Shown: piece after piece, positions 18,284 to 27,151 of the stretch
How the letters are laid out: each line of letters begins with the position of its first letter
How positions within the stretch are numbered: the stretch's first letter is position 1
Origin: Caminibacter mediatlanticus TB-2
GTDB lineage: Bacteria; Campylobacterota; Campylobacteria; Campylobacterales; Nautiliaceae
Assembly: GCF_005843985.1 (NCBI RefSeq)
Contig: NZ_CP040463.1
Location: 1,414,001 to 1,478,000, forward strand
DNA length: 64,000 bases
Direction of reading: 5' to 3'
The notes under the pieces: generated by a model
Told to the model about the DNA's origin: nothing
Seen by the model: the letters and a program-made list of their open reading frames with translations, nothing else
Databases searched by the model: none
Program-made: the position numbers and the translations under genes

Positions 18284-19166
18284 GGATATTATCTCCTACT
18301 TTTAATCGTTTTCCATTAATATAACTTATTGCATCAATCTCTTTTTTTCCTGGAACTTGAATTTTTATAAGTTTTATTCTTCCTTGTTTACATCCAATTA
18401 TTACTCCATCCTTACAAATTTCTAAAATCTCCCCTATGTTATTTTTAGAGTCAATATCTATTAATTCCATTTTATTGATTTTAAACTTGTCACAAAAAAT
18501 TCCAGGCCAAGGTTGAAAAGCTCTATACTTTCTATCAATTGTTAATGCATTATCAAAACTAATTAAACCATCTTGTTTTTTAATTTTAGGAGAATAAGTG
18601 GCTTCAATATCATTTTGTTTTAGGGGCTTTATTTTATCAAAATTTTTTAAAGTATATATTATTTGATTTGCTGCAATATTCCCTAATTCATCAAATAAAT
18701 CAATACTTGTATTATTACCAACTTCTACATAGTCCCAAACTAAAATATCTCCTGTATCTAATCCTTCATCCATAAGCATTGAAGTAACACCTGTATATCT
18801 ATCACCATTTAAAATAGCACTTTGAATTGGACTTGCACCTCTATATTTTGGAAGAAGTGAAGCATGTAAATTAATACAAGGGGCTATGTCTAAAATCTCT
18901 TTTGGAAGTAAAAGACCATAAGCTGCTACTACTATAAAATCAGGCTTTAATGTTTTAATAACATCATCGTTTTTTAAACTCGTTGGAGTATAAACTTTTA
19001 AATTATTTTTAAGCGCATATTCTTTGACAGGTGTTGGAGTTAAAACCTTTTTTCTTCCAACCGGTTTATCAGGTTGAGTATAAACAGATAAAATATTAAA
19101 ATTTTTATTTAAAGAATCCAAAATTTTAACAGCATATTCAGGAGAACCCATAAAAACAATATTCAT
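18276..19166 (-). CDS. fmt: Methionyl-tRNA formyltransferase
   Basis: A 296-aa enzyme that formylates initiator Met-tRNA using 10-formyl-THF (made by FolD). Catalytic residues lie in CINLHASLLPKYRG (Asn, His) and MLMDEGLDTGD (Asp). The start was set at MNIVFMGSP because AAAAAAGGAA lies 4 nt upstream; the six codons before it have no ribosome site. That ribosome site lies in an 11-bp inverted repeat. Confidence 0.95.
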   Translation of the reverse strand: MNIVFMGSPEYAVKILDSLNKNFNILSVYTQPDKPVGRKKVLTPTPVKEYALKNNLKVYTPTSLKNDDVIKTLKPDFIVVAAYGLLLPKEILDIAPCINLHASLLPKYRGASPIQSAILNGDRYTGVTSMLMDEGLDTGDILVWDYVEVGNNTSIDLFDELGNIAANQIIYTLKNFDKIKPLKQNDIEATYSPKIKKQDGLISFDNALTIDRKYRAFQPWPGIFCDKFKINKMELIDIDSKNNIGEILEICKDGVIIGCKQGRIKLIKIQVPGKKEIDAISYINGKRLKVGDNILD

Positions 19167-19170
19167 AAAT

Positions 19171-19200
19171 TTCCTTTTTTGCAATTATACAAAAAAGGAA
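19171..19200 (-). promoter_or_regulatory. Palindrome holding fmt -10 and RBS
   Basis: Perfect 11-bp inverted-repeat arms (19171-19181 and 19190-19200) flank an 8-nt loop. On the minus strand the loop holds TATAAT (read from 19189 to 19184) and the 3' arm holds the fmt ribosome site, with 15 nt from the -10 to the GG. In RNA reading through from pstB the arms could pair and hide the ribosome site; RNA started at this -10 would lack the 5' arm. Confidence 0.6.
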
Positions 19201-19206
19201 AAAAAA

Positions 19207-19998
19207 TTATCCAAACTTACCAGCAATATAATCAGCTGTGTGTTTTTCTTTTGGATTAAGAAAGATTTGCTCAGTAGTTCCAAACTCAATTAATTCTCCA
19301 AGATACATATAAGCAGTAAAGTCACTAACTCTACTTGCTTGTTGCATATTATGTGTAACAATTACAATAGTAACTTTATCTTTTAATTTAGTTACAAGTT
19401 CTTCTATTGCAATTGTTGAAATAGGATCAAGTGCACTTGTTGGCTCATCCATTAATAATACTTCTGGCTCAACTGCAATTGCTCTTGCAATACATAATCT
19501 TTGTTGCTGACCACCACTAAGGCCTCTTGCATCATCTTTTAATCTATCTTTTACTTCATTCCATAAAGCAGCACCTTTAAGAGCTTCTTCTACTTTTTCA
19601 TCTAATTCTTTTTTATTTTTTTTACCCATAAGTCTTAGTCCATAAGCAATATTATCATATATACTCATAGGAAATGGGGTTGGTTTTTGAAAAATCATTC
19701 CCACTCTTTGTCTGAGTTTAATTAATTCATCTTCTTTTTTATATTCTAAAATATTTTCCATTTCTTTTGTTTCAAAATTTTTAAGTAAAATTTCACCTTC
19801 ATATTTATTTCCAGGGTATAAATCATGAATTCTGTTAAGACTTCTTAGAAGTGTTGATTTACCACATCCACTTGGTCCAATTAAAGCAGTTACTTTATTT
19901 TGATAAATTGGCATGTTTATATTTCTTAAACTTGGCTTATCAGCACCAGCGTATGTAAAAGAAAAGTTTTTTATATCCATTACTTTTTCTAAACTCAT
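19207..19998 (-). CDS. pstB: Phosphate ABC transporter ATP-binding protein
   Basis: A 263-aa ATPase powering phosphate import. Walker A is GPSGCGKST, the Q-loop [14 protein letters not shown] is specific to PstB, the signature is [14 protein letters not shown] and Walker B is [11 protein letters not shown]. Coupled to pstA by a 4-nt overlap. Confidence 0.98.
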   Translation of the reverse strand: MSLEKVMDIKNFSFTYAGADKPSLRNINMPIYQNKVTALIGPSGCGKSTLLRSLNRIHDLYPGNKYEGEILLKNFETKEMENILEYKKEDELIKLRQRVGMIFQKPTPFPMSIYDNIAYGLRLMGKKNKKELDEKVEEALKGAALWNEVKDRLKDDARGLSGGQQQRLCIARAIAVEPEVLLMDEPTSALDPISTIAIEELVTKLKDKVTIVIVTHNMQQASRVSDFTAYMYLGELIEFGTTEQIFLNPKEKHTADYIAGKFG

Positions 19999-20804
19999 TT
20001 GATTTTCTCCTTAATAATATATCTACCAAGTAAATTTATAATTAAAACAAAAAGTGTAAGTAAAAATGCTCCAGCCCATGCAATCTCAACTAAATGTTTA
20101 TCTGGCATTGTAGCAAGATTATATATTGCAACAGTTAAACTTGGAAACACTTCATTTAAATTAAGAGTAAAATATTCACTATTACCACTTGTAAATAAAA
20201 GTGGAGCTGTCTCTCCAATAATTCTTGCAAATGCAAGTAAAAGACCAGTCATAATTCCAACTTTTGCAGCTTTTATAATAATATCAAAAATTACTTTATA
20301 TTTTGGTGCTCCAATTGCTACTCCTGCTTCTCTTAGCTCTCTTGGCACAAGTCCTAACATATCATCAGTTGTCCTAACTACAATTGGAAGCATCATAATA
20401 GCAAGTGCAATAGCCCCAGCCCACCCATTTTGATGACCAACTGGGACTACTAAAATTGCATACACAAAAGTACCTATAACAATTGATGGAGCAGACATCA
20501 TTACATCTGAGAGATTTCTAATAAATTTAGCATAATTATTATTAAAAGAATATTCTTGAAGATATATTCCTGCTACTATTCCAATTGGAACTCCAATTAT
20601 AACTGCAATTAGAGCTAAAACAAATTGTCCTATAAGTAAATTTCTAAGACCATTGTCTACTAAATCATGAGTAAAAAGATATAAATTTATTGAACTAAAA
20701 CCTTTAATAGTTAAAGTAACTAAAATCCAAAAAAGAAATAAAAGTCCAATAATAGCTGCAAGAGTTGATAATAAAAGAACAATTTTATTAATTAAAAGTC
20801 TCAT
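19995..20804 (-). CDS. pstA: Phosphate ABC transporter permease PstA
   Basis: A 269-aa inner-membrane permease with about six membrane segments. The EAA-type cytoplasmic loop is at [24 protein letters not shown] (about residues 157-180). Partners PstC and PstB; start overlaps pstC by 4 nt. Confidence 0.96.
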   Translation of the reverse strand: MRLLINKIVLLLSTLAAIIGLLFLFWILVTLTIKGFSSINLYLFTHDLVDNGLRNLLIGQFVLALIAVIIGVPIGIVAGIYLQEYSFNNNYAKFIRNLSDVMMSAPSIVIGTFVYAILVVPVGHQNGWAGAIALAIMMLPIVVRTTDDMLGLVPRELREAGVAIGAPKYKVIFDIIIKAAKVGIMTGLLLAFARIIGETAPLLFTSGNSEYFTLNLNEVFPSLTVAIYNLATMPDKHLVEIAWAGAFLLTLFVLIINLLGRYIIKEKIK

Positions 20805-21784
20805 TTTTTATCCCTTAAAAAGTAAAACTTAGCAAAAGTAATTACAATAAATGAAACAACAAATAAAATTAATGCTAAATAAAATAAAGCTGAATAACTC
20901 ATTCCACTACTTTCAGCAAAGTTATTTGCAAGAACTACTGGAATTGAAACTGTTGGGTCTGTAATTTTATCTGGAAATTTAAATACTCCTCCAATCACAA
21001 ATGCAACTGCCATAGTTTCACCAAGAGCCCTACCAAGAGCTAAAATCATACTACCTATAATCCCTTGTTTAGCATAAGGAAATATAACATCTTTAATAAC
21101 TTCAAATTTAGTAGCACCTATTGCATAAGCCGATTCTTTTAAAACAGAAGGAGTTGTATTCATACTATCACGAGTCAATGAAGCCATAAAAGGAATTATC
21201 ATAATCCCAAGTACAAGTCCTGCAACAAGTAAACTAACACTACCACCACCAAAAATACTACTAATAAAAGGACCAAAATAAAAAAGCCCCCACATACCAT
21301 AAATAATACTTGGAATCGCGGCAAGTAGTTCTATTGCAATACCAACTGGCTTAGAAATAAAAGGCGGAGCAATTTCAGCTAAAAAAATTGCAATTCCCAT
21401 TGCAATTGGAACTGCAAATGCCATTGCAATAAGAGTAGATAAAATTGTACCTACTATTGGAATTAATCCTCCATAAACTACATCGGTATTTTGATTAACT
21501 CCTCCAATTGCTGCTAATGCATCTTCATCATCAATTGCTATATCATCTCCCTCATTAAAATTGTTTACCTTTTCATTTGTATGAGTTACATCAGCATTAG
21601 AATTCATATTATTTTTTAGTTCATTCACGACTGTAACTCCCCATCGTGGATCAACTAAAAAATGAAATCCATACTTTTCAATAGCTGGTTTTGCTTGAAT
21701 AAACAAAACTACAAAAATTGCTGAGAGTATAATTAAAATAGTAGTTGCACTAAGAGCAGATAATTTTTTGAAGATAGCTTCCAT
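20801..21784 (-). CDS. pstC: Phosphate ABC transporter permease PstC
   Basis: A 327-aa permease with about six membrane segments and an EAA loop at LKESAYAIGATKFEVIKDVI. Unusually, the first periplasmic loop carries about 50 extra polar, acidic residues (about 51-100, rich in Asn and Asp, with GDDIAIDDEDALAA) between the usual WGV stretch and the conserved YGGLIPIVGT. It follows pstS after a hairpin. Confidence 0.95.
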   Translation of the reverse strand: MEAIFKKLSALSATTILIILSAIFVVLFIQAKPAIEKYGFHFLVDPRWGVTVVNELKNNMNSNADVTHTNEKVNNFNEGDDIAIDDEDALAAIGGVNQNTDVVYGGLIPIVGTILSTLIAMAFAVPIAMGIAIFLAEIAPPFISKPVGIAIELLAAIPSIIYGMWGLFYFGPFISSIFGGGSVSLLVAGLVLGIMIIPFMASLTRDSMNTTPSVLKESAYAIGATKFEVIKDVIFPYAKQGIIGSMILALGRALGETMAVAFVIGGVFKFPDKITDPTVSIPVVLANNFAESSGMSYSALFYLALILFVVSFIVITFAKFYFLRDKK

Positions 21785-21824
21785 AAACTATATCCTTATT
21801 GTTTTAATGAAATTATAATAAAAT

Positions 21825-21849
21825 AAAAGAGGATTTGAAGTCCTCTTTT
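21825..21849 (-). terminator. Hairpin between pstS and pstC (partial terminator or processing site)
   Basis: A perfect 9-bp stem (AAAAGAGGA / TCCTCTTTT, 21825-21833 and 21841-21849) with a 7-nt loop, followed on the transcribed strand by an AT-rich tail with several T tracts. It sits 7 nt after the pstS stop and 40 nt before pstC, where Pst operons often lower expression of the membrane genes relative to the binding protein. Confidence 0.65.
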
Positions 21850-21855
21850 GAGAAA

Positions 21856-22857
21856 TTATTTAGAAGGAGCAATACCTTTTTCTTCCCAATATTTTTTAAC
21901 TTGTGCTTTTACACTGCTTGGAAGTGGAATATATCCTAATTTACTTGCCATTTCATCATGGTCATAACCATAGCTAAAGAATGTTGTAACTTTTTTATTT
22001 GTATTAGTTTTTTCTTTTGGTAATAAAATAAATGTTGCTGCAATGATTGGATATCCTTTTTGTGGATAAGCAATAATTTTATAGAAATCTTGTTTTGGGT
22101 CAAATCCAGCAAATGCTGCACCTTCTGCAAAGTTTTTAGGTGTTGGAGCATAGAACTTACCATCTTTTCCTTGAACTGTTGCTAAATTTAGATTATTTTT
22201 AACTGCATCAGCATAATCAACATAACCAATTGAATATGTATTTGTTTTAATTGCAGCACTTACACCAAAGTTACCTTTACCAGCAATACTTCTTCCTTGC
22301 TCATCTGTTGGCCAATTAAGAGCTTTTTTTGCTCCATAGTATTTTCTCCAAATACTACTCATTTTACTTAAATAGTATGTAAAGTTAAATGTTGTACCTG
22401 ATTTATCACTTCTGTGTACAAAAATAATTTTTTTGTGAGGTAATTTTGCATTTGGATTATATTTGGCAATTACAGGATTATCCCAATATTGAATAGTACC
22501 AAGTACAATACCTTCTATTGCAGCTTCACTTAATTTTAGATTATTTACACCTGGGATATTATATGCTAATGTAATTCCTCCAACTACTGTTGGGAATTGA
22601 TATAGTTTTGCTTTTTTAAGAACAGCTGGTGATAATGGTTTATCACTTCCACCAAAATCAACATGTCTTGCTACAACTTCTTTAATACCAGTACCACTAC
22701 CTGTTGCAGTATAGTTAACTTTGTTTCCTGTTTCTTGATAAAATCCTTTTATCCATTGTTTATAAACTGGATATGGAAAAGATGCACCTGTACCATTAAT
22801 TGTCCATGCAAATGAACTAACCGCTGCAAGAGTTAAACCTGCGATAAATTTTTTCAT
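21856..22857 (-). CDS. pstS: Periplasmic phosphate-binding protein PstS
   Basis: A 333-aa phosphate receptor. A signal peptide (MKKFIAGLTLAAVSSFAW) is followed by the PstS core with NGTGASFPYPVYKQW, YTATGSGTGIKEV, VDFGGSDKPLS and the HRSDKSGTTFNFT box, all phosphate-contact regions. The start was placed at the second of two adjacent ATGs, 5 nt after GGAG; the ATG at 22860 has only 2 nt spacing. Faces the Pho regulatory genes across a shared control region. Confidence 0.97.
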   Translation of the reverse strand: MKKFIAGLTLAAVSSFAWTINGTGASFPYPVYKQWIKGFYQETGNKVNYTATGSGTGIKEVVARHVDFGGSDKPLSPAVLKKAKLYQFPTVVGGITLAYNIPGVNNLKLSEAAIEGIVLGTIQYWDNPVIAKYNPNAKLPHKKIIFVHRSDKSGTTFNFTYYLSKMSSIWRKYYGAKKALNWPTDEQGRSIAGKGNFGVSAAIKTNTYSIGYVDYADAVKNNLNLATVQGKDGKFYAPTPKNFAEGAAFAGFDPKQDFYKIIAYPQKGYPIIAATFILLPKEKTNTNKKVTTFFSYGYDHDEMASKLGYIPLPSSVKAQVKKYWEEKGIAPSK

Positions 22858-22885
22858 CATTTCTCCTTTTGTTTTTGTTTGTGAA

Positions 22886-22944
22886 ATTATAAAAAATAAA
22901 AATAACAATTCAGTAACAATTGCAATTAACCGATTTGGTATAAT
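22886..22944. promoter_or_regulatory. Divergent pstS / Pho-regulator promoter with putative Pho box
   Basis: Two exact copies of TAACAATT (22903-22910 and 22914-22921) recur with an 11-bp period. On the minus strand they lie 12-30 bp upstream of the pstS -10 (TATAAT, read from 22891 to 22886), where a Pho box replaces the -35. On the plus strand TATAAT at 22939-22944 serves the PhoU-like gene 18 bp beyond the repeat. The 11-bp direct-repeat period is the usual spacing for PhoB-type regulators. Confidence 0.65.
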
Positions 22945-22973
22945 ATATGCAAATTAATTCAAAGGAAAAATAA

Positions 22974-23528
22974 ATGTATATAGAAGAAAAATTAGAAGAA
23001 TTAAATGAAAAATTTTATAATTATATTACTACAATTGAAGAGTCTTTGCAAAAAAAAGAATTAACTGATGACTTTTTCTTTATTGATTTAAAAGAATTTG
23101 ATAATGAAGTAATAAGAGTAATAGCTCTTTATCATCCACAAGGAGAACTTCTTAGAGAAGCAATAGCCTTTTTAAAAATCAGTTCATTTCTTGTAAAAAT
23201 TAAAAAATCCGTAAAAGCTTTTATCAAAAGATACGATTTTAATAATGATAAAATTGATGCGCTCTACCAAAATGCACTCAGCGCTATTACTACATTAAAA
23301 CTTGCAACAAAAAGTGACAATTTAGAAGATGCTTACTCAACAATTATAAGTTATGAAAAAATAGCAGATGAAATTTATAAAGAATTAGTAATTGAAATTA
23401 AACAAATTGATGATATTGATTTAATTCTTAAAACATTAAACATTGCTAAAAAACTTGAAAGAATTAGTGATAGTGTAAAAACAATTACAAAATATTTACT
23501 TTTTGCAAAAGAAGGAATTGATATATGA
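22974..23528 (+). CDS. PhoU-like phosphate regulatory protein
   Basis: A 184-aa all-helical protein. Residues about 45-100 (EVIRVIALYHPQGELLREAIAFLKIS) and 140-180 (DLILKTLNIAKKLERISDSVKTI) resemble the two PhoU three-helix bundles, with the metal-site-like E-x3-D at LERISD. Slightly shorter than the standard 210-230 aa. Context (divergent from pstSCAB, upstream of a two-component pair) supports a role in repressing the Pho response. Overlaps the next gene by 4 nt. Confidence 0.75.
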   Translation: MYIEEKLEELNEKFYNYITTIEESLQKKELTDDFFFIDLKEFDNEVIRVIALYHPQGELLREAIAFLKISSFLVKIKKSVKAFIKRYDFNNDKIDALYQNALSAITTLKLATKSDNLEDAYSTIISYEKIADEIYKELVIEIKQIDDIDLILKTLNIAKKLERISDSVKTITKYLLFAKEGIDI

Positions 23529-24154
23529 TTATTGCTATAATTGAAGATGAAGAAGATTTATTAGAACTACTTGAATTTAATCTCTCAAAAGAAGGATATG
23601 ATGTTGTTGGTTTTTTAAACTCTAAAAAAATAAGAGACTTTTTAAAAGAAGAGAGTCCTGATTTACTAATAGTAGATAGAAATTTACCTTGTATTGAAGG
23701 GACAAAACTTATAAAGGAACTAAGAGAAGAGGGGTATAATGTTCCTGTCATTTTCTTAACAGCTAAAAATTCAGAAGAAAATATTTTAGAAGGATTTGAT
23801 GTAGGTGGAGATGATTATATTACCAAACCATTTAGTATGAAAGAACTTCTTGCAAGAATAAAAGCTGTTTTAAAAAGAAATAAAGGTATTAATGAAGTTT
23901 TGTCATATAAAAATGCTAAGCTAAATTTAAATACTCATACTTTATTAATTGATGGTATATCTATACATCTTACTAATAATGAATTTAAATTACTAAAAAT
24001 ATTTTTTGAAAATCCAAATACAATAATTTCTAAATCAGAAATAGCAGATATTTTAGAAATAGGTGAAAAAAGTGTAAATGTTGCAATAAGTAGATTAAAT
24101 AACAAAACTAATTTACTTGTCGCAATAAGAGGTGTTGGATATAAATTAAAATGA
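23525..24154 (+). CDS. OmpR/PhoB-family response regulator (Pho system)
   Basis: A 209-aa DNA-binding regulator. The receiver domain (1-115) has the acidic pocket EDE, phospho-acceptor Asp in LLIVDRNLP (about residue 51), and Thr/Lys in FLTAKN and DDYITKPF. The C-terminal winged helix (about 120-209) ends in ISRLNNKTNLLVAIRGVGYKL. Probably the phosphate-response regulator that binds the 11-bp repeats next to pstS; that link is inferred from position. Confidence 0.9.
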   Translation: MIIAIIEDEEDLLELLEFNLSKEGYDVVGFLNSKKIRDFLKEESPDLLIVDRNLPCIEGTKLIKELREEGYNVPVIFLTAKNSEENILEGFDVGGDDYITKPFSMKELLARIKAVLKRNKGINEVLSYKNAKLNLNTHTLLIDGISIHLTNNEFKLLKIFFENPNTIISKSEIADILEIGEKSVNVAISRLNNKTNLLVAIRGVGYKLK

Positions 24155-24924
24155 AAAATAAAATTAAAAATTATATAAAAAAGAATTTTTTTAAAGAATG
24201 TAATGAAATAGAAAAATTAAAAAGAGAAAATAAAAGACTAAAACAAATTAATGAAAAACTAAAAACTATGAATTCTTTTAAAGATGAAGTAATTTCAGCT
24301 ATTTCTCATGAATTTAAAAATCCAATTTCAATCATTAATGGATATATTGAAACAATAATTGAATCTAATCTTGACGAAAAAACAAAAATAAAATTTTTAA
24401 AAAAAATATATAACAATACTACAAGACTTAGTGAATTAATAGATAGATTATATTTAATAACAAAACTTGAAAATAAAAAATTAAAACCAAAATTTGAAAA
24501 ATTTAGATTAGATACTGTTGCAAAAAATTTAATTGATTCATTTGATGAAGATAGAATAAAATTAAATGCTAAAAAAATTGAAATAACAGCAGATAAAAAT
24601 TTAATAGATATAGTTTTAAGAAACTTAATATCAAATGCTCTAAAATACTCATCAAAAGAAATAATTGTAAATATTAATGAAGAAAAAGTAGAAGTAATAG
24701 ATAAAGGGAAAGGAATAGATGAAAAACATATTGAATTAATCAAAGAAAAGTTTTATAGAGTTGCAAAAAATGATTGGGATAACTCTCTTGGTCTTGGGCT
24801 TGCAATAGTAGAACATATTTTACAATTACATAACACTAAATTAGAAATAGAAAGCAAAAAAGGTAAAGGAAGTAAATTTTATTTTGATATTACTTCATTA
24901 GTAAATAAGGAACTCCAACAATAA
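24151..24924 (+). CDS. Soluble sensor histidine kinase (Pho system)
   Basis: A 257-aa kinase with no membrane segment. An N-terminal coiled coil (about 15-45, Lys/Glu-rich) leads into the H-box AISHEFKNPIS (His about residue 52), then the N-box NLISNALKYSS, G1 VIDKGKGI, F-box FYRVAK and G2 GLGLAI. It lacks PAS or periplasmic sensing domains, so input must come from a protein partner such as the PhoU-like protein or PstB. It lies in one overlapping operon with both regulators. Confidence 0.88.
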   Translation: MKNKIKNYIKKNFFKECNEIEKLKRENKRLKQINEKLKTMNSFKDEVISAISHEFKNPISIINGYIETIIESNLDEKTKIKFLKKIYNNTTRLSELIDRLYLITKLENKKLKPKFEKFRLDTVAKNLIDSFDEDRIKLNAKKIEITADKNLIDIVLRNLISNALKYSSKEIIVNINEEKVEVIDKGKGIDEKHIELIKEKFYRVAKNDWDNSLGLGLAIVEHILQLHNTKLEIESKKGKGSKFYFDITSLVNKELQQ

Positions 24925-25000
24925 TTGAAGTTATTATTAAAAGTCCAATAAACATTAAAAACATAAATTTCCAAAAATTAAATGGTTTTTCTTTATTCAC
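24890..25000 (-). CDS. 36-aa single-pass membrane peptide
   Basis: A small open frame starting at GTG (24998-25000), with a strong AAAGGAGA ribosome site 6 nt upstream. It encodes a basic N-terminus ([11 protein letters not shown]) and one hydrophobic helix (about residues 12-33, FMFLMFIGLLIITSIIVG) ending VPYLLMK. Its start overlaps the end of the 96-aa gene upstream and its 3' end is antisense to the last 35 nt of the histidine kinase gene. Function unknown; the ribosome site, coupling and clean membrane helix argue that it is real. Confidence 0.6.
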   Translation of the reverse strand: MNKEKPFNFWKFMFLMFIGLLIITSIIVGVPYLLMK

Positions 25001-25283
25001 TACATATCTCCTTTGCATTTCTAAAACTTGCTTTAACTATTAAAGTATTCTCTGGTGTGCATAAATAAATTATATCATCAGGTTCTAAAAGATTAAACAA
25101 ATCTTGTAAGGCATCAATATTTAAAGCTTTATAACCTTTTTCTCTTAAATAAGCAATACTTTGTAAATCATTTACTGCAAAAATTACTTCTTCATTTCCT
25201 AAATTTTTTATAGCATTTTCAATTCTATCTAACCTTTTTTGCTTTTGCTTATCCCCTGTATAAACATAACAATATTTTTTCAT
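24993..25283 (-). CDS. Hypothetical 96-aa protein downstream of mnmG
   Basis: No family was recognised. A soluble alpha/beta protein, basic at the N-terminus ([21 protein letters not shown]) with three Cys (residues 5, about 75 and 94). The alternating pattern [22 protein letters not shown] and [18 protein letters not shown] suggests a small Rossmann-like fold. The start overlaps the mnmG stop by 4 nt, and the stop overlaps the small membrane peptide, so all three are probably co-translated. Confidence 0.7.
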   Translation of the reverse strand: MKKYCYVYTGDKQKQKRLDRIENAIKNLGNEEVIFAVNDLQSIAYLREKGYKALNIDALQDLFNLLEPDDIIYLCTPENTLIVKASFRNAKEICSE

Positions 25284-27151
25284 TTTTTATTCCTTTTTAT
25301 ATTAATATACATATGAATAATATCAATTGCAGCAGGAGTTACCCCACTAATCTCACTTGCTTGAAAAAGTGTAGCTGGTCTATATTTTTCAAGCTTTTCT
25401 ACAATTTCACGACTTAAACCTGGAATTCCTTTATACTCAAAATCTTCTGGAATTTTTACACTTAGCATCTCTTTCATTTTATCAATTTGCTGTTTTTGTT
25501 TTTCAATATAGTGATGATATCTTGATTCTATTAAAATTTGTTCAATTGCTTCATCACTAAAACTTTTAAGCTCTGGTAAAAGTTTAAATAATTTATCTTT
25601 ATTAAAAGTATGTCTTCCTATAATTTTTCTTATTTCCATTTTATTTTGAATTTTCTCTTCTCCTAAACTTTCAAGCAATACATTAATCTCTTTATTTGGA
25701 GTTACAAAAGTTTCATTTACAATTTTCATTCCTCTATTTATTTCTTCTTTTAATTTTTCAATTCTTTTATAAGTTTCCTCATCTAAAAGTCCAAGTTTAT
25801 ATCCATAATCACCAAGTCTAAGTATTGCATTATCTTCTCTTAATAAAAGTCTATATTCACTCCTACTTGTAAACATTCTATATGGCTCATTTGTTCCTTT
25901 TGTAACTAAATCATCAATCAAAACTCCAATATAAGCTTCATCTCTTCTTAAAATTAAAGGCTCTTTTTCATCAATTTTTAGTGCTGCATTAATACCTGCC
26001 ATTATTCCTTGGGCAGCAGCCTCTTCATAACCAGTAGTTCCATTAATTTGACCAGCAAAGAAGAGTCCTTCAATAGCTTTGGTTTCAAGAGAATGTTTTA
26101 AATTTGTTGGTTGAATAAAATCATACTCAATTGCATATCCAAACCTAACAATTTTTGCATTTTCAAGTCCAGGTATCGTATGAATAAAATCTTCTTGAAC
26201 ATCCATTGGAAGCGATGTTGAAAGACCATTTAAGTAATACTCAGTCGCCTCTAATGTTTGAGGTTCAACAAATACATGATGTCTTTCTTTATCTGGAAAT
26301 TTATTAAGTTTATCTTCAATACTTGGACAATATCTTGGGCCTATTCCTTCAATTTGACCTGTAAAAAGAGGCGCTCTATGAAAATTGCCTTTTATAATAT
26401 CGTGAGTAGTTTCATTTGTATATGTTATAAAACATGGAAGTTGTTTTGGATTAAAAGTTTTTTTATCAGTTCTAAAACTAAATGGCTTTGGATTTTCATC
26501 TCCTGGCTGAATTTCCATTTTTGAAAAATCAATAGTTCTTGCATCAATTCTTGCAGTAGTTCCTGTTTTTAATCTTTCTAACTTAAATCCAAGTTCTTCA
26601 AGAGATTTGCTTATTTTTTTAGCAGGAAGTTCATGAAATCTACCACCTTCAATCTTAACAGGTCCAAAATGCATAAGACCTCTCATGAAAGTACCTGTTG
26701 TTAATATTAATGCCTTACATCTATATACATTTAAAAGATTTGTTTTTACTCCATATATTTTCCCATTTTTCACTAAAATTTCATCTACTATTTCTTGGGC
26801 AACTGTTAAATTTGGAGTATTAAGAATTGCATTTCTCATCCAAATTCTATATCTATCCATATCAATTTGAGCCCTACTTCCTCTAACAGCTGGTCCTCTA
26901 TTTTCATTTAATACTCTAAATTGAATTCCAGCATTATCAGTAGCAAGAGCCATAAGACCACCAAGAGCATCAATCTCTTTTACTAAATGCCCCTTAGCAA
27001 GTCCTCCTATTGCTGGATTACAACTTGCAGCTCCAATTTGTTCTACAAGCATCGTTAAAAGAAGGGTATTTTTACCCATTCTTGCAGCAGCATTTGCAGC
27101 TTCAATTCCTGCATGACCACCACCCACAACTATTACATCAAATTCTTTCAT
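25280..27151 (-). CDS. mnmG: tRNA uridine-34 carboxymethylaminomethyl-modifying enzyme MnmG (GidA)
   Basis: A FAD-dependent protein of 623 aa that, with MnmE, modifies U34 of certain tRNAs. The N-terminal Rossmann motif [19 protein letters not shown] is intact, the central [16 protein letters not shown] box is typical, and the C-terminal helical domain ends in [15 protein letters not shown]. The start is at MKEFD, 4 nt after AGGAG, and overlaps the end of fliO. Confidence 0.97.
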   Translation of the reverse strand: MKEFDVIVVGGGHAGIEAANAAARMGKNTLLLTMLVEQIGAASCNPAIGGLAKGHLVKEIDALGGLMALATDNAGIQFRVLNENRGPAVRGSRAQIDMDRYRIWMRNAILNTPNLTVAQEIVDEILVKNGKIYGVKTNLLNVYRCKALILTTGTFMRGLMHFGPVKIEGGRFHELPAKKISKSLEELGFKLERLKTGTTARIDARTIDFSKMEIQPGDENPKPFSFRTDKKTFNPKQLPCFITYTNETTHDIIKGNFHRAPLFTGQIEGIGPRYCPSIEDKLNKFPDKERHHVFVEPQTLEATEYYLNGLSTSLPMDVQEDFIHTIPGLENAKIVRFGYAIEYDFIQPTNLKHSLETKAIEGLFFAGQINGTTGYEEAAAQGIMAGINAALKIDEKEPLILRRDEAYIGVLIDDLVTKGTNEPYRMFTSRSEYRLLLREDNAILRLGDYGYKLGLLDEETYKRIEKLKEEINRGMKIVNETFVTPNKEINVLLESLGEEKIQNKMEIRKIIGRHTFNKDKLFKLLPELKSFSDEAIEQILIESRYHHYIEKQKQQIDKMKEMLSVKIPEDFEYKGIPGLSREIVEKLEKYRPATLFQASEISGVTPAAIDIIHMYINIKRNKK

